Shown here: piece after piece, positions 44,066 to 53,388 of the stretch
Numbering within the stretch: position 1 is the stretch's first letter
Layout: every line of letters begins with the position of its first letter
Assembly (NCBI RefSeq): GCF_002210435.1
Contig: NZ_MZMV01000018.1
Coordinates: forward strand, 52,452 to 116,451
DNA: 64,000 nucleotides
Direction: 5' to 3'
Source of the DNA: Micromonospora wenchangensis
GTDB taxonomy: Bacteria; Actinomycetota; Actinomycetes; Mycobacteriales; Micromonosporaceae
Notes under the pieces: generated by a model
Seen by the model: only the letters and a program-made list of their open reading frames with translations
The model's database searches: none
What the model was told of the DNA's origin: nothing
Position numbers and translations under genes: made by a program

Positions 44066-44743
44066 TTACGGCCCCGACTGCCCGTAGACGTTCTGGTAGC
44101 GGTCGTAGAGGGAGTCGATGTCGGCCTGGGCCATCGGCACCGGGGTGCCTAGCGTCCGGGCCAGGTGGGCGGTGCGGGCCACGTCCTCGCACATCACGGC
44201 GGCCTTCACCGCCGCGCGGGCGTCCCGGCCGATGGTGAACACGCCGTGGTTGCGCATCAGCACCGCCGGTGAGCGGTGCCCGGACAGGGTCGCCACGATG
44301 CCCTTGCCGATGTCGTCCCCGCCGATGAGCGCGAACGGACCGACCGGGATCTCGCCGCCGAACTCGTCGGCCTGGGCGGTGAGGTTGCACGGGATCGCCT
44401 CGCCGCAGGCGGCCCAGGCGGTGGCGTACCCGCTGTGGGTGTGCACCACGCCGCCGACCTCGGGCATCGCCCGGTAGACGTAGGCGTGGGCGGCGGTGTC
44501 GCTGGACGGCGAGAGGTCACCGTCGACCACGACCCCGTCGAGGTCGCAGACGATCATGTTGTCGGGCCGCAGGTCGTCGTAGGACACCCCGCTCGGCTTG
44601 ATCACCATCAGCTCCCGGCCGGGCACCCGGGCCGAGACGTTGCCGGCCGTCCAGGCCACCAGGTTGTAGCGCACCAGCTCGCCGTGCAGGGTGGCCACCT
44701 GCTCGCGCAGCCGGGCCACCTCGGCGTCGAGGTCGAGGGTCAT
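44066..44743 (-). CDS. araD: L-ribulose-5-phosphate 4-epimerase
   Basis: Converts L-ribulose 5-phosphate to D-xylulose 5-phosphate. 225 residues, typical for the class II aldolase-type epimerases. Zinc ligands H101 and H103 in HTHSGYATAW and H166 in LMRNHGVFT are present, with the phosphate-binding TAGNVSAR and KPSGVSY motifs near the start. The ATG overlaps the araB stop (ATGA). Confidence 0.94.
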   Translation of the reverse strand: MTLDLDAEVARLREQVATLHGELVRYNLVAWTAGNVSARVPGRELMVIKPSGVSYDDLRPDNMIVCDLDGVVVDGDLSPSSDTAAHAYVYRAMPEVGGVVHTHSGYATAWAACGEAIPCNLTAQADEFGGEIPVGPFALIGGDDIGKGIVATLSGHRSPAVLMRNHGVFTIGRDARAAVKAAVMCEDVARTAHLARTLGTPVPMAQADIDSLYDRYQNVYGQSGP

Positions 44744-46437
44744 GCCGGCACCTCCAGGGGGTCGGTGGTCGGTTCGGCGGCGGGCGCGGCGGCCGGACGG
44801 CGGGCGGCGTTGCGGATCGCCCGCAGTCGCAGCAGCACGTCGTCGCCACCCCGGCCGAAGTGGTCGTGCAGCCGGCGGTACTCGGCGTAGAGCGCGTCGT
44901 AGGCGTCGGCGCGTTCCGGGTCGGGCCGGTAGACCTCGCGGTCGACCCGGCCCATCGCCGCCGAGGCGGCCGGCACGTCGGGGTACGCGCCGGCCGCGAC
45001 CGCCGCGTGGATCGCCGAGCCCAGGGCCGGGCCCTGCGCCGAGCCGATGATGCCCAGCGGACGCCGGGTCACGTCGGCGTAGATCTGCATCAGCAGGGCG
45101 TTGCCGGTCAGCCCGCCGGCCACGATCAGCTCGTCGACCGGGACGCCCGCCTCGGCGAACGCCTCGATGATCATGCGGGTGCCGAACGCGGTGGACTCCA
45201 GCAGCGCGCGGTAGACGTCCGGCGGCCGGGTGGCCAGGGTGAGCCCGACGAGCACCCCGCTGAGGTCGTGGTTGACCAGCAGCGAGCGGTTGCCGTTCCA
45301 CCAGTCCAGGGCGACCAGGCCGTGCGCGCCGACGGGCTGGGCCGCGGCGGCGGCGGTGAGCTCCTCGTGCGAGGCGAATCCGGCGGGGGCGGCGTGCTTG
45401 ACGTACCAGCCGAAGATGTCGCCGACGCCGCTCTGGCCGGCCTCGTAGCCCCAGGAGCCGGCGCTGATCCCGCCGTCGACCACGCCGCACATGCCGGCGA
45501 CCTCGGCCCGCTCGGTACCGTTGACCACGTGGCAGGTGGAGGTGCCCATGATGGCGACCAGCCGGCCGGGGGTCAGCGCCTGCGCGGCGGCGGCGGTGAC
45601 GTGGGCGTCGACGTTGCCGACGGCCACCGCGATCCCCTCCGGCAGCCCGGTCCAGGCGGCGGCCTGCGCGGTGAGCCCGCCGGCCCGTGCGCCGAGCTGC
45701 GCCAGCGGGCCGTCGATCTTGGCGACGAAGTCGGCGAAGCCCGGGTTCAACGCGGACAGGTACGCCGGGGACGGGTAGTGGCCGTCCTGGAGCAGCCCCT
45801 TGTAGCCGGCGGTGCAGACGTTGCGGGTCTCGACGCCGCAGAGCTGCCAGACGATCCAGTCGGCGGCCTCGATCCAGCGCTCGGCGCGGGCGTAGACCTC
45901 CGGGTCCTCCTCCAGCAGTTGCAGCCCCTTGGCGTACTGCCACTCGGCGGAGACCTTGCCGCCGTAGCGGCCGATCCAGGACTCGCCGCGGGAGTGGGCC
46001 AGCGCGTTGATCCGGTCGGCCTGCGGCTGGGCGGCGTGGTGCTTCCACAGCTTCACCCAGGCGTGCGGGCGGGTACGCAGGTCGGGCAGCTCGCACAGCG
46101 GCGTGCCGTCGGCCAGGGTGGGCAGCACGGTGCAGGCGGTGAAGTCGATGCCGATGGCGACCACCTGGGCCGGGTCGACGCCGCTCTCGGCGAGCGCGGC
46201 GGGCACCGCCCGGCGCAGCACCTCGCGGTAGTCGTCCGGGTCCTGCAGCGCCCAGTCGGCCGGCAGGGGCTGGCCGTCGACGGCGAGCGTCGTCTCCATC
46301 ACCGCGTGGCGGTACTCGTGCACCGCCGTGGCCAGCTCGGCGCCGTCGCCGACCCGCACCACCAGCGCCCGACCCGACAGCGTGCCGTAGTCGACGCCGA
46401 CGACGTACCGGTCCTGCGGCTTCGCGCCTGCATCCAT
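44740..46437 (-). CDS. araB: Ribulokinase
   Basis: ATP-dependent kinase for L-ribulose, FGGY family, 565 residues. VVGVDYGTLSGRALVVR is the N-terminal phosphate loop with the ribulokinase-specific TLSGR; GIDFTACTVLP and MGTSTCHVV are further AraB motifs, and VAGGLTGNALLMQIYADV is the C-terminal nucleotide site. The ATG at 46437 begins MDAGAKPQDRYVVGVD. First gene of the eight-gene arabinose operon, 30 bases downstream of a promoter with a LacI-type operator. Confidence 0.95.
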   Translation of the reverse strand: MDAGAKPQDRYVVGVDYGTLSGRALVVRVGDGAELATAVHEYRHAVMETTLAVDGQPLPADWALQDPDDYREVLRRAVPAALAESGVDPAQVVAIGIDFTACTVLPTLADGTPLCELPDLRTRPHAWVKLWKHHAAQPQADRINALAHSRGESWIGRYGGKVSAEWQYAKGLQLLEEDPEVYARAERWIEAADWIVWQLCGVETRNVCTAGYKGLLQDGHYPSPAYLSALNPGFADFVAKIDGPLAQLGARAGGLTAQAAAWTGLPEGIAVAVGNVDAHVTAAAAQALTPGRLVAIMGTSTCHVVNGTERAEVAGMCGVVDGGISAGSWGYEAGQSGVGDIFGWYVKHAAPAGFASHEELTAAAAAQPVGAHGLVALDWWNGNRSLLVNHDLSGVLVGLTLATRPPDVYRALLESTAFGTRMIIEAFAEAGVPVDELIVAGGLTGNALLMQIYADVTRRPLGIIGSAQGPALGSAIHAAVAAGAYPDVPAASAAMGRVDREVYRPDPERADAYDALYAEYRRLHDHFGRGGDDVLLRLRAIRNAARRPAAAPAAEPTTDPLEVPA

Positions 46438-46466
46438 GCCGTTCTCCGTTCAATCGTTGGGGGCAA

Positions 46467-46494
46467 GTGTTAGCGCTCACATGGAATCCGTCAA
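46467..46494 (-). promoter_or_regulatory. araB promoter with LacI-type operator
   Basis: On the minus strand, TTGACG (46494-46489) and TAACAC (46472-46467) are spaced by 16 bases. Between and overlapping them lies the near-palindrome TGTTAGCGCTCACA (46468-46481, plus-strand reading), the classic form of a LacI-family operator. A repressor bound there would block RNA polymerase. Confidence 0.7.
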
Positions 46495-46820
46495 GGCGCA
46501 TCCATGTAACACTGCCGTAACCATCCTGAGCGGCCCCGGCACGGCATCCACCATCACCGCTCCGACCAGCCATCGAGCAGCGGACATACGCCGAACAGGT
46601 GAGCGGTCACATCCGTTCGGTCGGGCCGACCCTTGACACGCCCGCGCGGGCGGTTCCAGACTTCGGGGCGACCGCGCGGCGGGCCCGGAGCCGGGCCGGA
46701 CGGGCGACGACCGGTCCACCGGCGTCGCCGCGCCCACCTGCCGTGCCCGCGCGACGGACCACGGCCCTCGTCCGCCCGAGACGGACCACACGGCCTTCGT
46801 CGCCACCCGCAGGAGGCCGC
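46495..46820. other. Divergent gap between araB and mannonate dehydratase
   Basis: No gene seen. It holds the upstream side of the araB promoter and the leader of the dehydratase gene (AGGAGG at 46811-46816). I could not find a second LacI-type operator or clear promoter for the dehydratase. Confidence 0.4.
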
Positions 46821-48029
46821 ATGAGGATCGTCGACGCCCGGGTCATCGTGACCTGTCCGGGCCGCAACTTCGTCACCCTGAAGATCGTCACCGACGAGGG
46901 GGTCACCGGCGTCGGGGACGCCACCCTCAACGGCCGGGAACTCGCCGTGGCCTCCTACCTGCGCGACCACGTCGTGCCGCTGCTGATCGGGCGCGACCCG
47001 GCCCGGATCGAGGACACCTGGCAGTACCTCTACCAGGGCGCCTACTGGCGGCGCGGGCCGGTGACGATGAGCGCGATCGCCGCCGTGGACACCGCGCTGT
47101 GGGACATCAAGGGCAAGGTCGCCGGCCTGCCGGTCTACCAGCTGCTCGGCGGCCGGTCCCGCGACGGGGTCACCGTCTACGGGCACGCCAACGGCGAGAC
47201 CGTCGAGGACGTGCTGGTCGAGGTCGCCCGCTACGTGGACCTCGGCTACCGGGCGATCCGGGTGCAGTGCGGCGTGCCCGGCCTGCCGAAGACCTACGGG
47301 GTCAGCGCCGACAAGCTGTTCTACGAGCCGGCCGACGCGGCCCTGCCCAGCGAGGCCACCTGGTCCACCGCGCGGTACCTGGCGCACGTCCCGACGGTCT
47401 TCGCCCGGGTACGCGACGAGTTCGGCCCCACCCTGCGGCTGCTGCACGACGTGCACCACCGGCTCAGCCCGATCGAGGCCGCCCGGCTCGGCCGCAGCCT
47501 GGAGCCGTACGCGCTGACCTGGATGGAGGACCCGGTCCCCGCCGAACTGCCGGAGGGGTTCCGGCTGATCCGCCAGCACACCACCACCCCGGTCGCCGTC
47601 GGCGAGGTGTTCAACACCATCTGGGACGCCGCCCAGCTCATCCGGGAACAGCTCATCGACTACATCCGCACCACGGTGGTGCACGCCGGCGGCATCACCC
47701 ACCTACGGCGCATCTTCGACCTGGCGGCGCTGCACCACGTGCGCAGCGGCTCGCACGGGGCCACCGACCTCTCCCCGGTCTGCATGGCCGCCGCCCTCCA
47801 CGTCGACCTGGCCATCCCCAACTTCGGCCTGCAGGAGTACATGCGGCACACCGACGCCACCGACGAGGTCTTCCCGCACGGCTACCACTACGCCGACGGC
47901 TACCTGCACCCGGCGGAGACCCCCGGCCTCGGGGTGGACATCGACGAACAGGCAGCGGCCCGCTACCCGTACGCCCCGGCGTACCTGCCGGTCAACCGGC
48001 TGGAGGACGGCACCGTCCATCCCTGGTGA
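46821..48029 (+). CDS. manD: D-mannonate dehydratase (enolase superfamily)
   Basis: Dehydrates D-mannonate to 2-keto-3-deoxygluconate in the glucuronate pathway. 402 residues, the normal ManD length. Metal ligands D210 (LLHDVHH), E236 (WMEDP) and E262 (VGEVFN), and catalytic residues R147, Y159 and H212 stand at the positions known for characterised ManD proteins. AGGAGG precedes the ATG; the frame open further upstream is not protein-like. It is divergent from araB and near a GH67 alpha-glucuronidase, which would supply glucuronate. Low-activity gluconate dehydratases share the motifs, so substrate is probable, not certain. Confidence 0.88.
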   Translation: MRIVDARVIVTCPGRNFVTLKIVTDEGVTGVGDATLNGRELAVASYLRDHVVPLLIGRDPARIEDTWQYLYQGAYWRRGPVTMSAIAAVDTALWDIKGKVAGLPVYQLLGGRSRDGVTVYGHANGETVEDVLVEVARYVDLGYRAIRVQCGVPGLPKTYGVSADKLFYEPADAALPSEATWSTARYLAHVPTVFARVRDEFGPTLRLLHDVHHRLSPIEAARLGRSLEPYALTWMEDPVPAELPEGFRLIRQHTTTPVAVGEVFNTIWDAAQLIREQLIDYIRTTVVHAGGITHLRRIFDLAALHHVRSGSHGATDLSPVCMAAALHVDLAIPNFGLQEYMRHTDATDEVFPHGYHYADGYLHPAETPGLGVDIDEQAAARYPYAPAYLPVNRLEDGTVHPW

Positions 48030-48056
48030 GCCGGGGCGACACCGGGCCGCCGAGGG

Positions 48057-48467
48057 TCAGCGCAGTTCCTTGACCCGGATCAGGTTGCCGGCCGGATCGC
48101 GGAAGGCGCAGTCGCGCACCCCGTACGGCTGGTCGATCGGTTCCTGCACGACCTCGGCGGCGCCGGCCTGCACCTTCTCGAAGGTGCCGTCGAGGTCGCC
48201 GGTGGCCAGCATGAGCCAGCCGTAGGTGCCCTTGGCCATCATCTCGGCGATGGTCCGGCGTTCCTCGTCGGTGACCCCCGGGTCGACCGCCGGCGGGGCC
48301 AGCAGGACCGACGTGCCGGGCTGGCCGGGCGGCCCGACGGTGATCCAGCGCATCTTCCCCGCACCGACGTCGTTGCGGACCTCGAAGCCGAGGATGTCGC
48401 GGTAGAAGGCCAACGAGGCGTCCGGGTCGTCGTGCGGCAGGACGCAGGTGTCGATGGTGAGATCCAT
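48057..48467 (-). CDS. VOC superfamily (glyoxalase-like) protein
   Basis: Protein of 136 residues with paired beta-alpha-beta-beta-beta modules: MDLTIDTCVLPHDDPDASLAFYRDILGFEV at the N-terminus and CAFRDPAGNLIRVKEL at the end, the usual metal-site region of VOC proteins. Substrate unknown. A GTG at 48476, 1 base after the stop of the AraC-type gene, is an alternative start; in either case the gene is coupled to that regulator. Confidence 0.78.
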   Translation of the reverse strand: MDLTIDTCVLPHDDPDASLAFYRDILGFEVRNDVGAGKMRWITVGPPGQPGTSVLLAPPAVDPGVTDEERRTIAEMMAKGTYGWLMLATGDLDGTFEKVQAGAAEVVQEPIDQPYGVRDCAFRDPAGNLIRVKELR

Positions 48468-48477
48468 GCCGATCACG

Positions 48478-48966
48478 CTAGGTGATGAGCGGGGCGGGTG
48501 CTTCTCGATTCCTGACCGGTCGGGTCACCTGTCTGGTCAGGCACGGCGGCAACTGGGCCGACCCCTGCGCCGCCAGCGCCCGGTAGCTGCTCGGCGGCAT
48601 GCCGACCAGCTCGGCGAAGCGGGTGCTGAAGGTGCCCAGCGACGAGCAGCCCACCGCGAAGCAGACCTCGGTGACGCTGAGGTCGCCCCGGCGCAGCAGC
48701 GCCATCGCCCGCTCGATGCGCCGGGTCATCAGGTAGGAGTACGGTGACTCGCCGTAGGCGCGGCGGAACTGCCGGCTCAGGTGACCCGCCGACATGTGCA
48801 CGCCCCGGGCGAGCGCCTCGACGTCCAGCGGTCGGGCGTACTCGCGGTCGATCCGGTCCCGCACCCGGCGCAGCCGGGCCAGGTCACGTAGCTGCTGGTC
48901 GGGGGCGGATCTGCTGGTCACCCTCGTGATCGTGCCACGTCCCGGCGGGTCGGTCCACGCCGGCAC
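48478..48966 (-). CDS. Short AraC-type regulator
   Basis: Regulator of 162 residues (147 if the GTG at 48921 is used) consisting almost only of an AraC/XylS double HTH (about 40-135): YARPLDVEALARGVHMSAGHLSRQFRRAYGESP, then VCFAVGCSSLGTFSTRFAELVGMPPSSYR. No separate sensor domain. It precedes the VOC gene directly, a pairing often seen in actinobacteria, so it probably controls that gene. Neither possible start has a good ribosome binding site. It lies 16 bases after GH67 and may be read through from that operon. Confidence 0.78.
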   Translation of the reverse strand: MPAWTDPPGRGTITRVTSRSAPDQQLRDLARLRRVRDRIDREYARPLDVEALARGVHMSAGHLSRQFRRAYGESPYSYLMTRRIERAMALLRRGDLSVTEVCFAVGCSSLGTFSTRFAELVGMPPSSYRALAAQGSAQLPPCLTRQVTRPVRNREAPAPLIT

Positions 48967-48982
48967 GAGACGCGGCGGGCGG

Positions 48983-51076
48983 TCAGTGGATGCGGCGGCC
49001 CCGGGCGTCGGGCACCCCGGACTTGCGGAAGAAGTACGTGTTGACCTGGTCCCGCCACTCGGTCGCGCAGCGCAGCTGCTCGGCGAGACGCTCGGTGACC
49101 CGGTCGTGCACCGCCGGGTCGATCATCCCGGCGAGCCGGGCCCACCGGTCCCGCATCGCCACCACCTCCGCCACCCCCGCGAAGTGGGTGTCGTAGATGT
49201 GCTGGATGACCGTGCTGCCGCTGTGCAGCACGTGGGAGTACGGCACGTGGTGGAAGAAGAGCAGCAGCTCGTCCGGGCACTGCTCCAGCGACTCGTACAC
49301 CTGCGACCAGGGCGGCGGGTACTGGCCGGTCATGCCGGTGCCGGTCGCCCGGGTCCGGTCCACCCCGACGCCGTCGCGGTCGGCGAAGTGGTAGGTGCCC
49401 CACCTGCTGTACTCGTAGCCGTCGACCCCCGGCCCGTAGTGGCCGGCCGGGTTCACCATGAAGCCGACGCCCAGCGGGGCGGTGTACCGCTCGTAGGTGC
49501 GCCACGAGTCGTCCAGCACGGCGTGCAGCGTCTCGCGGACCAGCGCCGGGTCGTCGAGGGTCGCCGCCGGGAAGGTCAGGTCGATCCACTCGTCGAGGAG
49601 CGCCGCCGGGTCGAGCCGCGGGTCCCAGGCCAGCCGGCCGAAGGCGTACAGGTTGGCCTGGGCCAGCGGATGCCCGCACCAGAACGGGTCGTCGCCCACG
49701 TTGGCCACGGCCACCAGGTCGCCGCCCCGGCGCGGCCCCGGGCCGGACGCGTCGGCCAGCACGTCGGCGACGCTGCGCTCGGCGGGCCCCCACGGCCGGA
49801 ACGCCAGCACCTCGTGCCACCAGGGGGCGAGGTAGCAGGCGTGCCACTGCTGGCCGGTGTACTCCTGGGTCACCTGCAACTCCACCGCCAGCCGGGTGGC
49901 CGGCATGGCGGCGATCACCGGCGAGACCGGCTCGCGGGGCTGGAAGTCGACCGGGCCGAACTTCACCTGGAGGACGACGTTGTCGGCGAACCGCCCGTCC
50001 AGCGGGGCGAAGTGGTCGTACGCGGCACGGGCCCGGTCGGTCGTCCGGTCCCGCCAGTCCTGCCGGTGGTTGTAGACGAACGCCCGCCAGTGCACCACTC
50101 CCCCGTGCGGGGCGAGCGCGCCGGCCAGCAGGTTCGCCCCGTCGGCGTGGTCGCGGCCGTAGCTGAACGGGCCGGGCTGCCCCTCCGAGTCGGCCTTCAC
50201 CACGTACCCGCCGAAGTCGGGGATGCGCGCGTAGACCCGGCGCGTGGTGCTCTGCCACCAGTCGCGCACCCCGTCGTCGAGCGGGTCGGCGGTGGACAGG
50301 CCGCCGAGGACGACGGGGGCGGCGAAGGTCACCGACAGGTGCACCCGGACGCCGTACGGGCGCAGCAGGTCGGCGATCTCGGCCACGTCGTCGAGCCGCT
50401 CGGTGAGCAGCAGTGCCTCGGTGGGGCCCACGTTGACGTTGTTCACCGAGATCGCGTTGACCCCCGTGGAGGCGAGCAGCCGCCCGTAGGCCCGCAGCCG
50501 GTCCCGGTCGCCGCGCGGCCGGCCGTCCCGCCAGAAGATCGACCCCCCGGCGTAGCCCCGCTCCACCTGCCCCATCACCGGGTGCACCGCCACGTTGTCC
50601 CAGTGGTCGAGCATCCGGCGGCGCAGCGCCGGCCGGTGCGCCCGCGCCGGCTGCTCCCCGGTGAACGCGGCCTCGCCGAGGCGGACCAGGTGGAACAGCC
50701 CGTACAGCAGCCCGGCCGGCGCGTCGGCCAGCACGACCGTGACCCCGTCGGAGCGGGCCAGCAGGAAACCCTCGTCACCCAGCGGCCCACCGTCGGGGTC
50801 CGGAGCCGTCGTCGCGCCGGCCGGCACCACCTCGGGCAGCGGTCCCGAGTCGCGCAGGGCGAGCACCAGGTCGACCGCCCCGGCGGCGGTGCGCTCCACC
50901 CGGCCGCCGTGCCGGGCGCAGGCGCGGGCCACCTCGTCGTGGACCGTGTCGACGAGCGGGCCGTCGCCGTGCAGCAGCACCCGACGCGCGCCGAGCGCCT
51001 GGAACGCCTCCGGCGGCAGCCAGGCGGGGTGCGGCGCCTCGGTGGCGGTGGCCGGGGCGGTGGCGGGGCTGGTCAT
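48983..51076 (-). CDS. Alpha-glucuronidase, GH67
   Basis: Removes 4-O-methylglucuronic acid from the non-reducing end of aldouronic acids from glucuronoxylan. 697 residues, standard GH67 length, no signal peptide, so intracellular. Catalytic residues by family comparison: acid E298 in KADSEGQPGP, and the base pair D377 in GPVDFQ and E405 in VTQEYTGQ. SVNNVNVG and RAFVYN are further family motifs. The ATG overlaps the stop of the DUF624 gene (ATGA). Last sugar gene of the xylo-oligosaccharide operon. Confidence 0.94.
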   Translation of the reverse strand: MTSPATAPATATEAPHPAWLPPEAFQALGARRVLLHGDGPLVDTVHDEVARACARHGGRVERTAAGAVDLVLALRDSGPLPEVVPAGATTAPDPDGGPLGDEGFLLARSDGVTVVLADAPAGLLYGLFHLVRLGEAAFTGEQPARAHRPALRRRMLDHWDNVAVHPVMGQVERGYAGGSIFWRDGRPRGDRDRLRAYGRLLASTGVNAISVNNVNVGPTEALLLTERLDDVAEIADLLRPYGVRVHLSVTFAAPVVLGGLSTADPLDDGVRDWWQSTTRRVYARIPDFGGYVVKADSEGQPGPFSYGRDHADGANLLAGALAPHGGVVHWRAFVYNHRQDWRDRTTDRARAAYDHFAPLDGRFADNVVLQVKFGPVDFQPREPVSPVIAAMPATRLAVELQVTQEYTGQQWHACYLAPWWHEVLAFRPWGPAERSVADVLADASGPGPRRGGDLVAVANVGDDPFWCGHPLAQANLYAFGRLAWDPRLDPAALLDEWIDLTFPAATLDDPALVRETLHAVLDDSWRTYERYTAPLGVGFMVNPAGHYGPGVDGYEYSRWGTYHFADRDGVGVDRTRATGTGMTGQYPPPWSQVYESLEQCPDELLLFFHHVPYSHVLHSGSTVIQHIYDTHFAGVAEVVAMRDRWARLAGMIDPAVHDRVTERLAEQLRCATEWRDQVNTYFFRKSGVPDARGRRIH

Positions 51077-51756
51077 CGGGTGAAGTCCTTCCGCACGAGG
51101 TCGGTCATCGGGGTGGCGACCCGCAGGTACGCCAGGACGAACGGCCCGGCCAGCAGCACCGGCAGCGCCTCGGAGACGAGCACGGTGAGCGCCCCGGCGG
51201 CGGCCAGCAGCAGGGCGGTGCCGACGGTGACGGTGGGCGTACGGACCAGGAAGTACAGCGCCAGCCGGAGCACGTCGCGGGTGCGGAAGGTGAACAGCGA
51301 GGCGATCACCAGCGCGTTGCCGCCGGCCAGGGTGACCGCGACCCCGATCGCGAGCAGCGGCACCGCCCAACCGGTGGGGACGCCCGCGACGGACAGGTGG
51401 GCGAGGTTGACCGCGATGACGGTCAGCCAGAGCAGCAGCGGCACCCAGATCCGCAGCACCTGCGCGAGGTTGGCCCGGTAGCCCTGCCGGAACCGGGCGG
51501 CGGGCCGCAGGTCGGTCAGGTCGGGGCGTTGGTGGTGCAGGGCGTACAGGGCGGCGGAGACGGCCGGACCGACCGGGACCAGGCAGAGCGCCACCAACGG
51601 CAGGTTGCTGGCGTCACGGCCCAGCAGCAGCACCGGGACCAGGCCGGGAAGGGTGGTGAGGACCAGCAGGAAACCGACGACGAGCACGGTGTACACCGCG
51701 GCGGCGGCCCGCGACAACGGGCCGTCGCCGACCTCCCGCCAGGTCGGCGCGCTCAC
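51073..51756 (-). CDS. DUF624 (YesL-like) membrane protein
   Basis: Membrane protein of 227 residues with about five to six hydrophobic segments and the DUF624 layout (FLLVLTTLPGLVPVLLL, HHQRPDLTDLRPAARFRQGYRANL between helices). These small proteins accompany carbohydrate ABC transporters in many bacteria; their role is unknown, perhaps in transporter assembly. GTGA and ATGA overlaps join it to GH39 and GH67. Confidence 0.8.
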   Translation of the reverse strand: MSAPTWREVGDGPLSRAAAAVYTVLVVGFLLVLTTLPGLVPVLLLGRDASNLPLVALCLVPVGPAVSAALYALHHQRPDLTDLRPAARFRQGYRANLAQVLRIWVPLLLWLTVIAVNLAHLSVAGVPTGWAVPLLAIGVAVTLAGGNALVIASLFTFRTRDVLRLALYFLVRTPTVTVGTALLLAAAGALTVLVSEALPVLLAGPFVLAYLRVATPMTDLVRKDFTR

Positions 51757-53309
51757 GACGGCTCGTCCCGGTCGGCCGCCGGGGGGCCGCCGAGCAGCCG
51801 CGTCTCGTCCCACCACGGCGGGGTCTCGTCGCGGACCGCCGCCAACTCGACGAGGGTGACCTCGTGCCGGGCCAGGTCGAGGTCGAGGTCGACCCGGCCG
51901 GCGGTGATCGGCAGGGCGCGGTGGGAGCGGGCCGGCTCGGCGGCCTCCCGCAGGCTGTCGAGCTGCCCCGGGCGGGGGGACCGGGGACGGCCCATCTCGC
52001 TCCAGGCCGCCCAGGCGTTGCCGGCGTCCTCGCTGACCGAGGAACGGAGCAGGAAGGCCGACGTGACCTCCCCGTCCACCGTCGGGGCGGGACCCACCGG
52101 CACCGACAGGGCCAGCCGGTGCCGGTCGGGCACCGGGTGCAGGCCGGTCACGTCCACCGGGGCCCAGGCCAGGATCGCGACCCGCCCGTCGGGGTGCCGG
52201 GTGACCAGGTGGTCGACGCCCCGCGCGAGCACGTCGCCGCCGAGCCGGGCCAGGAACGCGTACAGGTGGTAGGTGGGTTTCTTGATCTGGCGGTGGGTGA
52301 GCAGGCCGAACCCGCCGTGGAACAGCGCGGTCGGCACCCCCACCTCCTCGAACACGTCGCTGAACGTCCAGTACGAGAAGGAGTCGACCAGGTCGCCGCC
52401 GGCCGCCAGCACCGGGGCGAGGTAGGCCGCGTGGAAGGCCGTGTCGTGGATCGGGTTGTCCGGCCGGTAGGAGGAGTTGAACTCGGTGATGTGCACCGGC
52501 AGGTCGGCCAGCGCGGTGCCGTACAGGTGCCGGCGCGGGGCGGCGAACTGTTCCAGCAGCGACGACGCCGGGGCCAGGGTCTGGTGGGTGCCGAACGGCA
52601 CGTGCTGGGCGGGGCCGGAGGTGTAGGCGTGCCGGCTGACGAAGTCGACGGGCACGTCGTGCGTGGTGACGAAGTCGGCGAAGGGCTCCCACCAGTCGTC
52701 CGCGCCGGGCGAGATGGCCGGGCCGCCAACCTGCAACCCGGCGTCGACCTCCTTGACCGCGTGCGCGGTCACCTCGTAGAGGCGGTGGTAGGCGTTCCGG
52801 TCGGCGCCCTGCCAGAAGTCGGGCAGGTTCGGCTCGTTCCACACCTCGATCGGCCAGCCGCGCACCTCGTCGAGGCCGTACCGGTCGACCAGGTGGGCCA
52901 CCGTGGCGCGGACCAGGTCGCCCCACTCCGACCAGCAGCGGGGCGGGGTGACGTTGCCCTGCCACCAGAACACCGTCTGCTCGCCGGAGGCCAGCGCCTC
53001 GGGCATGAAGCCCAGCTCCACGAACGGCCGGATGCCGAGGCCGAGGTAGGCATCGACGACCTGGTCGACGTACGTGAAGGAGTGGTGCACCAGGCGTTCG
53101 CCGCCGTGCCGGTAGGGGCGGTGGACGCCGACGCCGTCACTGAGCAGGCCGTGCCCCCGGATGTGCCGGAACCCGATGTCCTGCTGGATCAGGGCCAGCG
53201 AGTCCTGGTAGTCGCGGCGCAGGGCCAACTCGAAGCGTCCCGTGCCGACACACCGCCGCCAGGCGTCGGTGAGCCGCCCCACGGGTCGGGCGGGAACGGT
53301 GATCCGCAT
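51753..53309 (-). CDS. Beta-xylosidase, GH39
   Basis: Intracellular retaining beta-xylosidase of 518 residues. Acid/base E159 in EVWNEPNLPDFW and nucleophile E276 in HITEFNSSY are one residue off the numbering of the best-known GH39 xylosidase, so the fold is full length. FGLLTHRQIKKPTYHLY and a C-terminal beta-domain follow. It lies after a strong hairpin that separates it from the binding-protein gene. It should trim xylose from imported xylo-oligosaccharides. Confidence 0.91.
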   Translation of the reverse strand: MRITVPARPVGRLTDAWRRCVGTGRFELALRRDYQDSLALIQQDIGFRHIRGHGLLSDGVGVHRPYRHGGERLVHHSFTYVDQVVDAYLGLGIRPFVELGFMPEALASGEQTVFWWQGNVTPPRCWSEWGDLVRATVAHLVDRYGLDEVRGWPIEVWNEPNLPDFWQGADRNAYHRLYEVTAHAVKEVDAGLQVGGPAISPGADDWWEPFADFVTTHDVPVDFVSRHAYTSGPAQHVPFGTHQTLAPASSLLEQFAAPRRHLYGTALADLPVHITEFNSSYRPDNPIHDTAFHAAYLAPVLAAGGDLVDSFSYWTFSDVFEEVGVPTALFHGGFGLLTHRQIKKPTYHLYAFLARLGGDVLARGVDHLVTRHPDGRVAILAWAPVDVTGLHPVPDRHRLALSVPVGPAPTVDGEVTSAFLLRSSVSEDAGNAWAAWSEMGRPRSPRPGQLDSLREAAEPARSHRALPITAGRVDLDLDLARHEVTLVELAAVRDETPPWWDETRLLGGPPAADRDEPS

Positions 53310-53340
53310 CTGGTGTCCTCCGGTGCTCGCCGGTCCGGTG

Positions 53341-53384
53341 CCCGGCCCGACCGGAACCCGGTGGAGGGTTCCGGCCGGGCCGGG
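53341..53384 (-). terminator. Intra-operon hairpin after binding-protein gene
   Basis: A 19-bp stem with one mismatch (53341-53359 and 53366-53384), loop GGTGGA, begins 4 bases after the stop of the solute-binding lipoprotein gene. The operon continues into GH39, so it likely lowers downstream expression or protects the upstream mRNA. Confidence 0.7.
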
Positions 53385-53388
53385 TCGG

